Shown one piece after another: positions 33,573-46,570 of a stretch of DNA of 64,000 nucleotides (within the stretch, counting starts at the first letter, position 1; every line of letters starts with the position of its first letter). This DNA is from Epiperipatus broadwayi (lineage: Eukaryota; Onychophora; Udeonychophora; Euonychophora; Peripatidae), in contig JAQFVV010006425.1 of assembly GCA_028023455.1 (NCBI GenBank), forward strand, positions 1,426,001-1,490,000, in the 5' to 3' direction. The translations under genes and the position numbers were made by a program. The notes below the pieces were generated by a model, which was not told the origin of the DNA, did not search any database, and worked only from the letters and a program-made list of their open reading frames with translations.

Positions 33573-36500
33573 TAACCTGGTCTTTGTGCATCTTCACTTC
33601 CAGAATAATATATGATATGAAATAAAATGGGTTCTAGCTCAGTTAATAATTAATAAATAAAATATTCAGCATTAAAATTAAAATGTTTCACTAGCTCAAA
33701 TTTAAAATACGAATAAGGTTCAGTTTATAAAATAAATTAAATAAATATTTTAATATTTTCATGAGACTTGAAGTGAAAATACAGGTGACAAGATAGATTA
33801 CATTGAGTCAATATCCCACAGGATACTACCTCAATGGCATAAGAACACTATCCCCCCTTTATTACTATTTCAAATAACAAACTCATAGTATTCTTACGAC
33901 TTTAATAACTTCTACTCACTAAGATTAAACTAATAATTAAGTCTTAATCTTCTATTTGTAATAATCTAGCTCAATAAAATAATCTCAGGTTCATAAAGTT
34001 TATTCTAAGTTAATTTAAAAATACGGTAGTAAAATATGAGAAGGGATTTTATGTCATAATCTACTACACTGAAACTAATAATAATAAATAATAATAATAT
34101 TCTTCATTGTTTAACTACTACTGGATATCTTTTCTTTTAGTTATATTTTTATTACCATAATAAAATAATAAAATAATTTTATATAATCTTTTACCTTCAT
34201 GTAATAATATAATAAATACGTGGTAGCATTTGATAATCTGATAAACAAAGGATGTGTGGCAACTGATAGCATATAATTCAGTATACTATTGTGATAACTG
34301 ATTTATGACCAATAAAACAATGTAAAATTATAATTATTTAATTAAAAGAATACCAATAAAATATTTAAATTCTTAAATATAACTCTCTATTTATCTTTTT
34401 GTGCAAAATTATATTTTTGTTTCAATTGTTATGAATATATCGTGATTTCATGCAGTGAAGTGGAGAAATAAACAATCAAGACACAAAAATTTTGAAAAAC
34501 AAATTTTAACAAAGTTTATTAACAACAACAAATAAAATAAACAATTTATGTACACTATTTACAATGGATATCCTTATTTTAATCTTACATTTTTATCTAC
34601 TAAGTTATATAAAAAATAGTTTATAGTTTAGTTATATCTTTATTTATACTTAAGACAAAATAAAAAAAATGTTACCATTTGGTTTCTCATTATGGTTAAC
34701 TTATTATAAATATATTTACTTATTAGCAGAATATTTCATCCTTAATATTATTAAACTATCTTATTTTTTAAAAAAAAAATTCATAGGAAAACATTCTACA
34801 GAAAAAACAAAATTAACTTTATAATGAGTATGGATTTCTCAAAATATTAAAAAAAATTTCATCTTGCAAAGTCAAAGATGTTACATAAAATATTCATCCA
34901 AAATTCAGTACTAGATTTTAGTGTTTTATCACACGATGTTTACTAATCATAATATATTCTTATTTAGCCTTACTTTAGTATGATATAAGTGTAATAATCA
35001 ATATATTCCTGTTATTCAATAAACAAAAAATATACTATGCATATTGTTTATATAATTTACTTTGTACTATTGTATTTTAAAAATATGCAATACTTATTTT
35101 TCTCTCTAAAAAAAAATAATAATAAAGCATTCAAAAATAATCAACATTCTAAAGAAAATATCTTGTTTAGATACTCTATTTTAAAAATTTATATTTCATT
35201 TCCGAAAATAAATTCAAAATATATTCTATGATTCTTTCCTTTCCTTAGGATACTTTGGACCTTCAATTTCAAGTTATAAATTCTATTCCTTCTAAGCAAA
35301 TAAACCAATCTTATACAAAATGATAGCATAACCTAAGTTCTAAATTATTTATCATTTCTTTTCAAAATATCTTACTGAACGATGCAGTTACATGAAATAA
35401 AGATAGCGAAACAGATGTATAGGATTTAAGGAAGAAAGCTAGAGTATCACTCTTAATATATCTCAAAAAATCATGGCACAGTGCAAAGAGGTATGACCTT
35501 TACCTGTCTAATAACCTCTAATACATGAACGATGTTAAAGCTACTTCTTCAGCTTTATTTAAAACATCAAATATTTAAAGACATATAAAACACTGTCCAA
35601 ATAAAATGTGTATCAGTCATAGGGCTTTGTTAACTATGCTGATAACCACATAAAGACTAAATATTATTTCTATTCCTTATCATATCCTATTTTTTTAAAA
35701 AATACATCATCTTGGTTTCCTGCTAACTATAGTACTTCCAAGCCACTATCTCAACATTATTTCTCAAGATTTTTCTACATCTTACATCGATAAATAACTA
35801 TCTGCATTTACAAAACAATAAATAAAATTCATTGATAGTTTAAAACAATTTCACTGTTCCATAAGAAAAGTTTGCTTACTTCATTATTCTATATGTTTAA
35901 TCATATACAATCTACTTAGACAATATTTGAATATCCAATAACATGAAAGTTCTAAAAGAATCACATAATTATTTGTTATTATGTTGGATTATATCACTAA
36001 TATATATATAAAAAATAATCGTCGTATGCATATTTTCAAATCAATCCTATCTCATAATGTTTTTTTAAAATGTTGTATGAAAATGCGTTACATATAATTA
36101 AAACTTTTACACTTCATTCTTAGATTCATAGATGATCTAAAGAAAACAAAAATATACATTATAAATTATTAATAGTTATTATTATTACCAAATAACCCTT
36201 TTTATCTGGTCATCATTTTTAGTAGGCTTCTTCCATCCACTGGATATAGAAAAACATTGCATACATAAACGAAAAGACACATCCATACGTTTTATTTAAA
36301 AATATTCTTATCTAAATTATTAGATTATATTATAAATTTTATGTTATTAACAAATTAATGTTTTATGTTTTCCTAATCTTATAAATAGAAAAATTTACAT
36401 TTAACTAAGTTAGTAAAATAAAAATTTAAAACTATAATTACGTCTTCACTTGACCATAGTTCATGATAAAATCCAAAAATGTTTATTATTTTCTCTAGAG

Positions 36501-38392
36501 TTTTAAAATGTTCTCCTCCAAGCGCGTTAAAGTTTAAAAATAAAAATAATTATTAATCCATTTAGTAAAATTTATAGAAAATAATCCTGGGTCTTTACTG
36601 TTCAGAATGAAAATTATTAAACTGTAATATTAAAGAATTATTCCCACGAAGTTTATTCAATATTCTCTGATGCATCACTCTGTTCAATTTAACTTAAGTT
36701 ATCCGGTAAACTTTTACACAATATTTGTATTTTCATGGATCCATCCTTTATTTATCTACTATATGTTCATTTTTTTATATAGGTTTTATTTCTTAATAAG
36801 TTCTTTTTAATTCTTGTAAAATATATATTTAAAAAAAAATGTTTCCTTCAAAAAGGACTAAACATTCTATTTCTTTCATTATATTTTATGATAACTCATA
36901 CGATATAAATATCTTATTCTTTTTTTAAAAAAAACTCCTGGATAAGCTTATAAATAATGCGTCACAAATTTTTTTAGATGGCAAATAGTTTTCTGTTTAA
37001 GCTTCCAGCATAATGCCCGAATTATTTTTATATGAGTTAGAATAATCCTCCGGTTGAGCATAAATAAAGCTGTATTATAATTTAAACATATTTTATTTCG
37101 TAGTATATCCATCTCTATTGCGTAGTTTAGGTTAAACTTCAGATAAAATACTCCTGGCAAGTAACTTTTAAAAAACTGGAAAATCATTTCCACGAAGTTT
37201 CTAAATATATATTTTTTTTAAAACTCTCTTTTGCAAAATACTTTAAAATTATCAATTAGTTTTTTGCAGATAAAGTTATAAGAAAGTACTAAAAAATTGA
37301 CTAAAATAAAAATTTAAAAATACTATCTCTTTGATAGCTATAATTTACCTTTCTCTGGTTTCAATACATTATTAATCTCCTCTTATACCCCTGTGCAATT
37401 CATATTTATAGTCTGTAAGAATACCTCATTTGATTGGTTGATTCTTACTTTAACTTGAGAACAAATTTACATATTTTCAGTTTATAGCAGAATTATATTT
37501 GAAAATAAAAAATTATGACGTAATGAACTTAAAATATTATTTAAAATATTACTTTTAAATCAATTATTACTTTATTAAAATTATTTAAACATTTAAAATA
37601 ACTTTTAAAATAACTTTAATAACTTATTCCATTTATCTAGTTTTATTTAAACAAAATATTTAATTTTTTTTTATTAACTGTATTCGTCTTTATTACATTA
37701 TTTAAAACATTACATACGATAGTTAACTTAATATTTATTATTATTTGCTTTTATGATAGGCAATAATTCTATCCAATTCTATAATATAACTTTTAAAATA
37801 TTTTAAACTTTGTTACTTTAAATACAAACAAGCATGTGTGTGAAAGTATGTAGTATACAAGTCACATGATTAATAACTTTGACAGACGATTTTCAATCTA
37901 TTTCTCTGCCTAGACTAATAAAATTGATACACTTATTATATTATATAAAATAATTATAAAAAATTTGGAAGAATAATTTTAAAAATATAGAACTAGATAT
38001 AATTTTAACCATCATAAAGTTTATTTTAAAAATATACTATATTAATTTTGACTATTAAATATGATTATAAATTTTAATATAGCATTTATTAAATTATCAG
38101 TTTTAAACTATTAAAATCGAATTTATTAAATATACTTTTAATATTTATAGCTGTGTTATTTAATATGGCCAGCTTTTACAACCGTATGCAACAATATTTT
38201 AAGCTTTACATAACTATTTTTTAAATGATTCTCTATAATTTTATATACTATGTATTTTCTTTAGCTTCAAATTGTACTTTATATTATATAATTGACAAAC
38301 TATAATTAATGTATTAAAAGAACATATTCTAAAATTTAAAATTTTTAGTAATTGACTGTTATGAACTATTACTGACCTATAGAAAAGGCACA
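33571..38392 (-). repeat. 3' LTR (left copy)
   Basis: In minus orientation it starts TGTGCC at 38392 and ends GGTTAGA at 33571. Compared with the right copy it lacks the (TA)n at 45233-45296 and has about 60 bp more near 37830-37885. No coding frame; the minus frame 36948-37193 is broken in the sister LTR and is taken as chance. Confidence 0.85.
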
Positions 38393-38395
38393 TAA

Positions 38396-38407
38396 CCTCC
38401 TCCTCCG
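38396..38407 (-). promoter_or_regulatory. polypurine tract of the LTR element
   Basis: Minus strand CGGAGGAGGAGG lies 3 nt before the TGTGCC start of the 3' LTR, the position used to prime plus-strand DNA synthesis. Confidence 0.75.
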
Positions 38408-38741
38408 AATAAAAATTTTAAATTAAACATCTATCTTATCATTTACTCTATTCATTGACACTTAATATCTTTATCATTTGCTATAACTAAATTCTATCCT
38501 GTACTACTGAACTATAAACGAATATACTGTTTTTAATACAAACTTATAAAATATTTGGACATTATACTCAGAATCTCAACTAGTAATACTAAAAAAAATT
38601 TTTTTTCTACACATCTTTATCCTTTTGAATAATTAATTAGGTTATGACATTTTAAAGTTTTATATTTGTTCTGTAAAAAAAATAAGGCTATAATATATTT
38701 TTTAAATATACGTCTTATCTAGGAATTATTTGTCTTAATCA

Positions 38742-40755
38742 TTAGGTATTTTCTTTTCTAAATCTAAACTTTAATTCTCTCTCGACTTCCTTAAGTCTCA
38801 CCTTAGCTTTTCCTATCTTCTTTCCTTTATTAAGATTATTCTTAAGAAAATCTGTCATGAATTTCTCATGCTTTAGACATTTAAGTCTTACTTTTATCTT
38901 GCTTATATCTCTATTCTGATTAAATTTTTCTCCTATAAATTCACTATTAGGTATCAAGTTTCTAATTCCTTTAAACAATATTTCTTTAGAAATATCAAAT
39001 TGTAAACGAATATTTCTATCATTAACACTACATTTAGGTATCACATCTTGCATTTTATTTTTAAATTTATTACTACTTTTATCAATAATTTTTGGTAACT
39101 CATGTTCCAACAACTTTAAATACTTTTGCTCTGAAAAGATAAACTTTATCCCTGTAGATTTACCAAATCTTTTATCATCAATATAATATTTTTTAAAACT
39201 TTTAAGTTGATCTATAGACCTTTCACTAACTACTCTTTCATAGGATTTACTCACTCCTATCATTTCATTAGTCAATTTAAAATATTCTTTGGGATTTTTC
39301 AATATTCTTCTGTATATTTCATTCCTACTATTAACTATTTCAATAGATTTTTTATGAATCTCCTTTTCTTCATAAATCATTTCATTATCTATAATAGTTT
39401 TTTCAACAAATAACTTGGTTTCTTTACTAGCTAATTTAATATAAGACTCATCTTTTTTAAATTCGTCATCTGCTATCTTAACAAATGATACATCATTATA
39501 TCTATCTTTATCTCCTAATTTAACAGAATCTATGTTTTCTGCTGTCAAATTACTACATAAGTTAATATCTTTATTAACTATCTCAATGAATTGTGGATTT
39601 TCCTTATTTACCATCTCTACAATTTCTTTGTCATCTACCACATTTTCACTAACTAAATTAATAGATTCTTGATTCTTTTCCAAATCTGTACTAATTATTT
39701 CAACAGATTTACTACTTATTTCATGAGATACTTTCTTACTTACTATCTTTCCTTCAAAGTTTTGTATCCCTAAATCTTTTAATTTTCCCATTACTTCCTT
39801 GTGAACTTCCTCTTTGATACTTATTTTAGTCTGAACTACCTCTTCCTTAATAATTCTAATTTCTTCATTAATATGATTTATATTACTCTTTACTTCATAA
39901 ATTTCACTTATTACACTTAAATTATAACTCTCTATTTTCTGATCTAACTTACTATTATTTAGTTGACATCGGACAATAGATTCCTCTATTTGAGTTTTTA
40001 AAATTTTTTACTGCTCTTTCTGAAAATTCAGAAAATTTTCTCTTCAATAATTTTTGATTTCTGTCTTCTATTTGCATTATTTATTCCTTTAAAGAATCAA
40101 TAACCTTTTCATTGCTATCAAATCTCAAATCCAAATTATTAAATTTATCTTGTACTTCCACCTTAAAATCTTCTACCGTCTTACAGGTTTCATTAAGTTT
40201 TTGATTCATACTTTCTACACAAGTTCTGATTTCATTACTATTTTTGTCCACATTTTCACTAAGAGATTCTAATCTTATATTTGTTTTATTTAGGTTTTCA
40301 TTAAGAGACTCAATATTTTTATTCATATTTTCATTAAGAACATCAAATTTCAAGTCACTATCTTCTTTAAAAGAATCAAATTTAGCATCAGATTTTACAC
40401 TATTTTTAATCATATTTTCATTAAGAGCTTTTGTATCCTCTCTAATTTTATTCATATTTTCATTAATCTCTTCTCTATTTTTTCTATTATCTTCTTTCAT
40501 CTCCTTCATCATCAATAACATTTGAGATATTTGGGAGTTCTCTACCTCCTTTTTAGGCACTATTATCTTTTCTTCCACTGTTTTAATTTCCATAACCTCT
40601 TTCTCCTCTTCATTCATTTTTCTATCTACAATTTGAACATCATCTAAAACTGTTTCCATTTCGATTAAGTTTTCTATTTCTCATTCCTCCTCACAACTTT
40701 CATCGACAATAAACTCAGATATTTCACTCTCTTAATTATTATCTTGATTATTCAT
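38742..40755 (-). pseudogene. gag-like coiled-coil polyprotein, broken
   Basis: An ATG at 40755 opens a frame broken by a TAA and a TGA before 40659, open 40659-40081, a TAA, open again from 40075, a one-base shift near 40005, then open to the TAA at 38742. Together it would span about 670 codons. The N-terminal part is acidic and carries a regular coiled coil with repeated LNENMNKN-like units; the middle is Glu/Lys/Ile/Val-rich; the last 150 residues are basic. That order resembles structural gag proteins of invertebrate LTR elements. No zinc knuckle is visible. Its function would be particle assembly around element RNA. The family was not identified. Confidence 0.6.
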
Positions 40756-41164
40756 TTTTTTGCAAATATGCTTTTTCTCAAAATTCAATATTTAAACAAT
40801 GTATTACTATTAATTTTTCATAAAAATAGTTCCTTACCAGTTTCTTCTATCTCCATCTAACCATCACCCACAAAAAACTATAGATAATACTTTTTTTTAT
40901 ATCCTTATACAAACTAACTCTAATTAATTACAGTAACCATAACGATTAAAATTATGTGTCACAACATTATTTTCCCACATGCATGATTCACAGATATTTT
41001 GCACATAATAAAATATTTTCAAAATATATCGTTAATATTTCAATAATTGACATGGTCATAATATGTAATAAAATAATCGTAAGCCACATATGCATGTCTC
41101 AGATATTTATTTGCTAATTGTTTTAATTTATACTTTACTATTTTTAAACAGTCAGATTATCTAC

Positions 41165-41228
41165 CACATAAAATTGCAATTATAATAATCAAATCCTACA
41201 TAAAATTGCAATTATAATAATCAAATCC
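41165..41228. repeat. short tandem duplication
   Basis: A unit of about 33 bp containing ACATAAAATTGCAATTATAA occurs twice in succession inside the element interior. Confidence 0.8.
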
Positions 41229-41580
41229 TAAATAATTATTGCTATAATAAAATATTAAATTATCTGTCTTCTGTGAGATATACCTATCAATAATCTTCAA
41301 AGTTACGCAAACAAATTCTAATACTAACTATTGTATTGTATATTCTTAATTACTTTCCTAATATACTTCATAGCCTAAATGTTTGGATACCACAATCTGA
41401 CCTATCGATTGTAGTCCCAACTACACATCGTGTAGCCACGATGGGCGAGTAAAATGTAACCGAGACTTCCCCATGTCATGTAAGTCCATTATACTCTCCC
41501 CATTTTAATACTCAGCCCATCACATTGCTGGCACCACAATCTAACCTCAAACTATGTGTATCTCCACTACACATAATGAC

Positions 41581-41597
41581 AACCACGTTGGGGGCCA
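41581..41597 (-). promoter_or_regulatory. primer-binding site, tRNA-Lys type
   Basis: Minus strand TGGCCCCCAACGTGG starts 3 nt after the end of the 5' LTR. It differs by one base from TGGCGCCCAACGTGG, the site complementary to the 3' end of tRNA-Lys used by several retroelements. Further half-copies of the surrounding GGTTAGATT..TGG motif occur at about 41390 and 41550. Confidence 0.75.
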
Positions 41598-41600
41598 TAA

Positions 41601-44600
41601 TCTAACCAGGTCTTTGTGCATCTTCACTTCCAGATAATATATGATATGAAATAAAATGGGTTCTAGCTCAGTAAATAATTAATAAATAAAATATTCAGCA
41701 TTAAAATTAAAATGTTTCACTAGCTCAAATTTAAAATACGAATAAGGTTCAGTTTATAAAATAAATTAAATAAATATTTTAATATTTTCATGAGACTTGA
41801 AGTGAAAATACAGGTGACAAGATAGATTACATTGAGTCAATATCCCACAGGATACTACCTCAATGGCATAAGAACACTATCCCCCCTTTATTACTATTTC
41901 AAATAACAAACTCATAGTATTCCTACGACTTTAATAACTTCTACTCACTAAGATTAAACTAATAATTAAGTCTTAATCTTCTATTTGTAATAATCTAGCT
42001 CAATAAAATAATCTCAGGTTCATAAAGTTTATTCTAAGTTAATTTAAAAATACGGTAGTAAAATATGAGAAGGGATTTTATGTCATAATCTACTACACTG
42101 AAACTAATAATAATAAATAATAATAATATTCTTCATTGTTTAACTACTACTGGATATCTTTTCTTTTCATTATATTTTTATTACCATAATAAAATAATAA
42201 AATAATTTTATATAATATTTTACCTTCATGTAATAATATAATAAATATGTGGTAGCATATGATAATCTGATAAACAAAGGATGTGTGGCAACTGATAGCA
42301 TATAATTCAGTATACTATTGTGATAACTGATTTATGACCAATAAAACAATGTAAAATTATAATTATTTAATTAAAAGAATACCAATGAAATATTTAAATT
42401 CTTAATTATAACTCTCTATTTATCTTTTTGTGCAAAATTATATTTTTGTTTCAATTGTTATGAATATATCGTGATTTCATGCAGTGAAGTGGAGAAATAA
42501 ACAATCAAGACACAAAAATTTTGAAAAACAAATTTTAACAAAGTTTATTAACAACAACAAATAAAATAAACAATTTATGTACACTATTTACAATGGATAT
42601 CCTTATTTTAATCTTACATTTTTATCTACTAAGTTATATAAAAAATAGTTTATAGTTTAGTTATATCTTTATTTATACTTAAGACAAAATAAAAAAAAAT
42701 GTTACCATTTGGTTTCTCATTATGGTTAACTTATTATAAATATATTTACTTATTAGCAGAATATTTCATCCTTAATATTATTAAACTATCTTATTTTTTA
42801 AAAAAAAATTCATAGGAAAACATTCTACAGAAAAAACAAAATTAACTTTATAATGAGTATGGATTTCTCAAAATATTAAAAAAAAATTTCATCTTGCAAA
42901 GTCAAAGATGTTACATAAAATATTCATCCAAAATTCAGTACTAGATTTTAGTGTTTTATCACACGATGTTTACTAATCATAATATATTCTTATTTAGCCT
43001 TACTTTAGTATGATATAAGTGTAATAATCAATATATTCCTGTTATTCAATAAACAAAAAATATACTATGCGTATTGTTTATATAATTTACATTGTACTAT
43101 TGTATTTTAAAAATATGCAATACTTATTTTTCTCTTAAAAAATAATAATAAAGCATTTAAAAATAATTAACATTTCAAAGAAAACATCTTGTTTAGATAC
43201 TCTATTCCAAAATTTATATTTCATTTCCGAAATAAATTCAAAATATATTCTATGATTCTTTTCTTTCCTTGGGATTCATTGGATCTTCAATTTCAAGTTA
43301 TAAAATTCTGTTCCTTATAAGCAAATAAACCAATCTTATACAAAATGATAGCATAACCTAAGTTCTAAATTATTTACCATTTCTTTTCAAAATATCTTAC
43401 TAAACGATGCAGTTACATGAAATAAAGATAGCAAAACAGATGTATAGGATTTAAGGAAGAAAGCTAGAGTATCACTCTTAATATATCTCAAAAAATCATG
43501 GCACAGTGCAAAGAGGTATGACCTTTACCTGTCTAATAACCTCTAATACATGAACGATGTTAAAGCTACTTCTTCAGCTTTATTTAAAACATCAAATATT
43601 TAAAGACATATAAAACACTGTCCAAATAAAATGTGTATCAGTTGTAGGACGTTGTTAACTATGCTGATAACCACATAAAGACTAAATATTATTTGCATTC
43701 CTTATCATATCCTATTTTTTAAAAAAAATACATCATTTTGGTTTCCTGCTAACTATAGTACTTCCAAGCCACTATCTCAACATTATTTCTCAAACTTTTT
43801 CTACATCTTACCTCGATAAATAACTATCTGCATTTACAAAACAATAAATAAAATTCATTGATAGTTTAAAACAATTTCACTGTTCCATAAGAAAAGTTTG
43901 CTTACTTCATTATTCTATATGTTTAATCATATACAATCTACTTAGACAATATTTGAATATCCAATAACATGAAAGTTCTAAAAGAATCACATAATTATTT
44001 GTTATTATGTTGGATTATATCACTAATATATATATATAAATAATCGTCGTATGCATATTTTCAAATCAATCCTATCTCATAATGTTTTTTTTAAAATGTT
44101 GTATGAAAATGCGTTACATATAATTAAAACTTTTACACTTCATTCTTAGATTCATAGATGATCTAAAGAAAACAAAAATATACATTATAAATTATTAATA
44201 GTTATTATTATTACCAAATAACCCTTTTTATCTGGTCATCATTTTTAGTAGGCTTCTTCCATCCACTGGATATAGAAAAACATTGCATACATAAACGAAA
44301 AGACACATCCATACGTTTTATTTAAAAATATTCTTATCTAAATTATTAGATTATATTATAAATTTTATGTTATTAACAAATTAATGTTTTATGTTTTCCT
44401 AATCTTATAAATAGAAAAATTTACATTTAACTAAGTTAGTAAAATAAAAATTTAAAACTATAATTACGTCTTCACTTGACCATAGTTCATGATAAAATCC
44501 AAAAATGTTTATTATTTTCTCTAGAGTTTTAAAATGTTCTCCTCCAAGCACGTTAAAGTTTAAAAATAAAAATAATTATTAATCCATTTAGTAAAATTTA

Positions 44601-45229
44601 TAGAAAATAATCCTGGGTCTTTACTGTTCAGAATGAAAATTATTAAACTGTAATATTAAAGAATTATTCCCACGAAGTTTATTCAATATTCTGTGATGCA
44701 TCACTCTGTTCAATTTAACTTAAGTTATCCGGTAAACTTTTACACCATATTTGTGTTTTCATGGATCCATCCTTTATTTATCTACTATATGTCCATTTTT
44801 TTTAATATAGGTTTTATTTCTTAATAAGTTCTTTTTAATTCTTGTAAAATATATATTTAAAAAAAAATGTTTCCTTCAAAAAGGACTAAACATTCTATTT
44901 CTTTCATTATATTTTATGATAACTCATACGATATAAATATCTTATTCTTTTTTTAAAAAAACTCCTGGGTAAGCTTATAAATAATGCATCACAAATTTTT
45001 TTTAGATGGCAAATAGTTTTCTGTTTAAGCTTCCTGCATAATGCCCGAATTATTTTTCTATGATTTAGAATAATCCTCCGGTTGAGCATAAATAAAGCTG
45101 TATTATAATTTAAACATATTTTATTTCATAGTATATCCATCTCTATTGCGTAGTTTAGGTTAAACTTCAGATAAAATACTCCTGGCAAGTAACTTTTAAA
45201 AAACTAGAAAATCATTTCCACAAAGTTTC

Positions 45230-45300
<71 letters not shown>

Positions 45301-46412
45301 CTCTTTTTTGCAAAATACTTTAAAATTATCAATTAGTTTTTTGCAGATAAAGTTATAAGAAAGTACTAAAAAATTGACTAAAATAAAAATTTAAAAATAC
45401 TATCTCTTTGATAGCTATAATTCACCTTTCTCTGGTTTAAATACATTATTAATCTTCTCTCATACCCCTGTGCAATTCATATTTATAGTCTGTAAGAATA
45501 CCTCATTTGATTGGTTGATTCTTACTTTAACTTGAGAACAAATTTACATATTTTCAATTTATAGCAGAATTATATTTAAAAATAAAAAATTATGACATAA
45601 TGAACTTAAAATATTATTTAAAATATTACTTTTAAATCAATTATTACTTTATCAAAATTATTTAAACATTTAAAATAACTTTAATAACTTATTCCATTGT
45701 TAATATTCAATTTATCTAGTTTTATTTAAACAAAATATTTAATTTTTTTATTAACTGTATTCATCTTTATTATATTATTTAAAACATTACATACGATAGT
45801 TAACTTAATATTTATTATTATTTGCTTTTATCATAGGCAATAATTCCATCCAATTCTATAATATAACTTTTAAAATATTTTAAACTTTGTTACTTTAAAT
45901 ACAGACGATTTTCAATCTATTTCTCTGCCTAGACTAAGAAAATTGATACACTTATTATATTATATAAAATAAATATAAAAAATTTGGAAGAATAATTTTA
46001 AAAATATAGAACTAGATATAATTTTCACCATCATAAAGTTTATTTTAAAAATATACTATATTAATTTTGACTATTAAATATGATTATAAATTTTAATATA
46101 GCATTTATTAAATTATCAGTTTTAAACTATTAAAATCGAATTTATTAAATATACTTTTAATATTTATAGATGTGTTATTTAATATGGCCAGCTTTTACAA
46201 CCATATGCAACAATATTTTAAGCTTTACATAACTATTTTTTAAATGATTCGCTATAATTTTATATACTACATATTTTTTTTAGCTTCAAATTGTACTTTA
46301 TATTATATAATCGACAAACTATAATTAATGTATTAAAAGAACATATTCTAAAATTTAAAATTTTTAGTAATTGACTGTTATGAACTATTACTGACCTATA
46401 GAAAAAGGCACA
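41601..46412 (-). repeat. 5' LTR (right copy)
   Basis: Starts TGTGCC at 46412 and ends at 41601 in minus orientation. Contains an internal (TA)n at about 45233-45296 absent from the left copy. Very close to the left LTR otherwise. Confidence 0.85.

Positions 46413-46435
<23 letters not shown>
46413..46435. repeat. (TA)n microsatellite flanking the LTR element
   Basis: Right half of the target microsatellite. Confidence 0.85.
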
Positions 46436-46443
<8 letters not shown>

Positions 46444-46570
46444 ATGTTTAGTTGAATTTCATTTGAATAACCTATTTGTTAATAATTGAAACCATGATTA
46501 TGGAAGAACTTTAGTGAAGTTTTTTTGGGGGCTAGTATTGTAATATTTTATGAATTTTAATTTTAAATAT
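46436..46570 (+). mobile_element. displaced tail of Penelope-like element 2
   Basis: Collinear with the tail of the minus-strand copy (inverted 30745-30850): TTTCAT, CTATTTGTTA, TGAAACCATG, TATGG and CTAGTATTGTAAT occur in the same order. It continues the copy cut at 33488. Its hammerhead core (ATAATTGA for CTGATGA) is lost. Confidence 0.65.

Larger units (their letters stand above)
33571..46412 (-). mobile_element. 12.8 kb non-autonomous LTR retrotransposon with 4.8 kb LTRs
   Basis: Two direct repeats of about 4.8 kb flank a 3.2 kb interior. In minus orientation the LTR begins TGTGCC, a tRNA-Lys-type primer-binding site follows the 5' LTR, and a purine tract precedes the 3' LTR. The interior holds a decayed coiled-coil gag-like frame; no protease, RT, RNase H or integrase motif was found. 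LTRs longer than the interior and absence of pol suggest a large retrotransposon derivative mobilised by a partner. About 3 differences in the first 300 bp compared suggest a young insertion. Confidence 0.82.

Noticed and set aside
36948-37193. 81-residue frame inside the LTR as a possible accessory gene
   Set aside because: The equivalent in the other LTR (44907-45089) is shorter and shifted, so the frame is not conserved even between near-identical copies.
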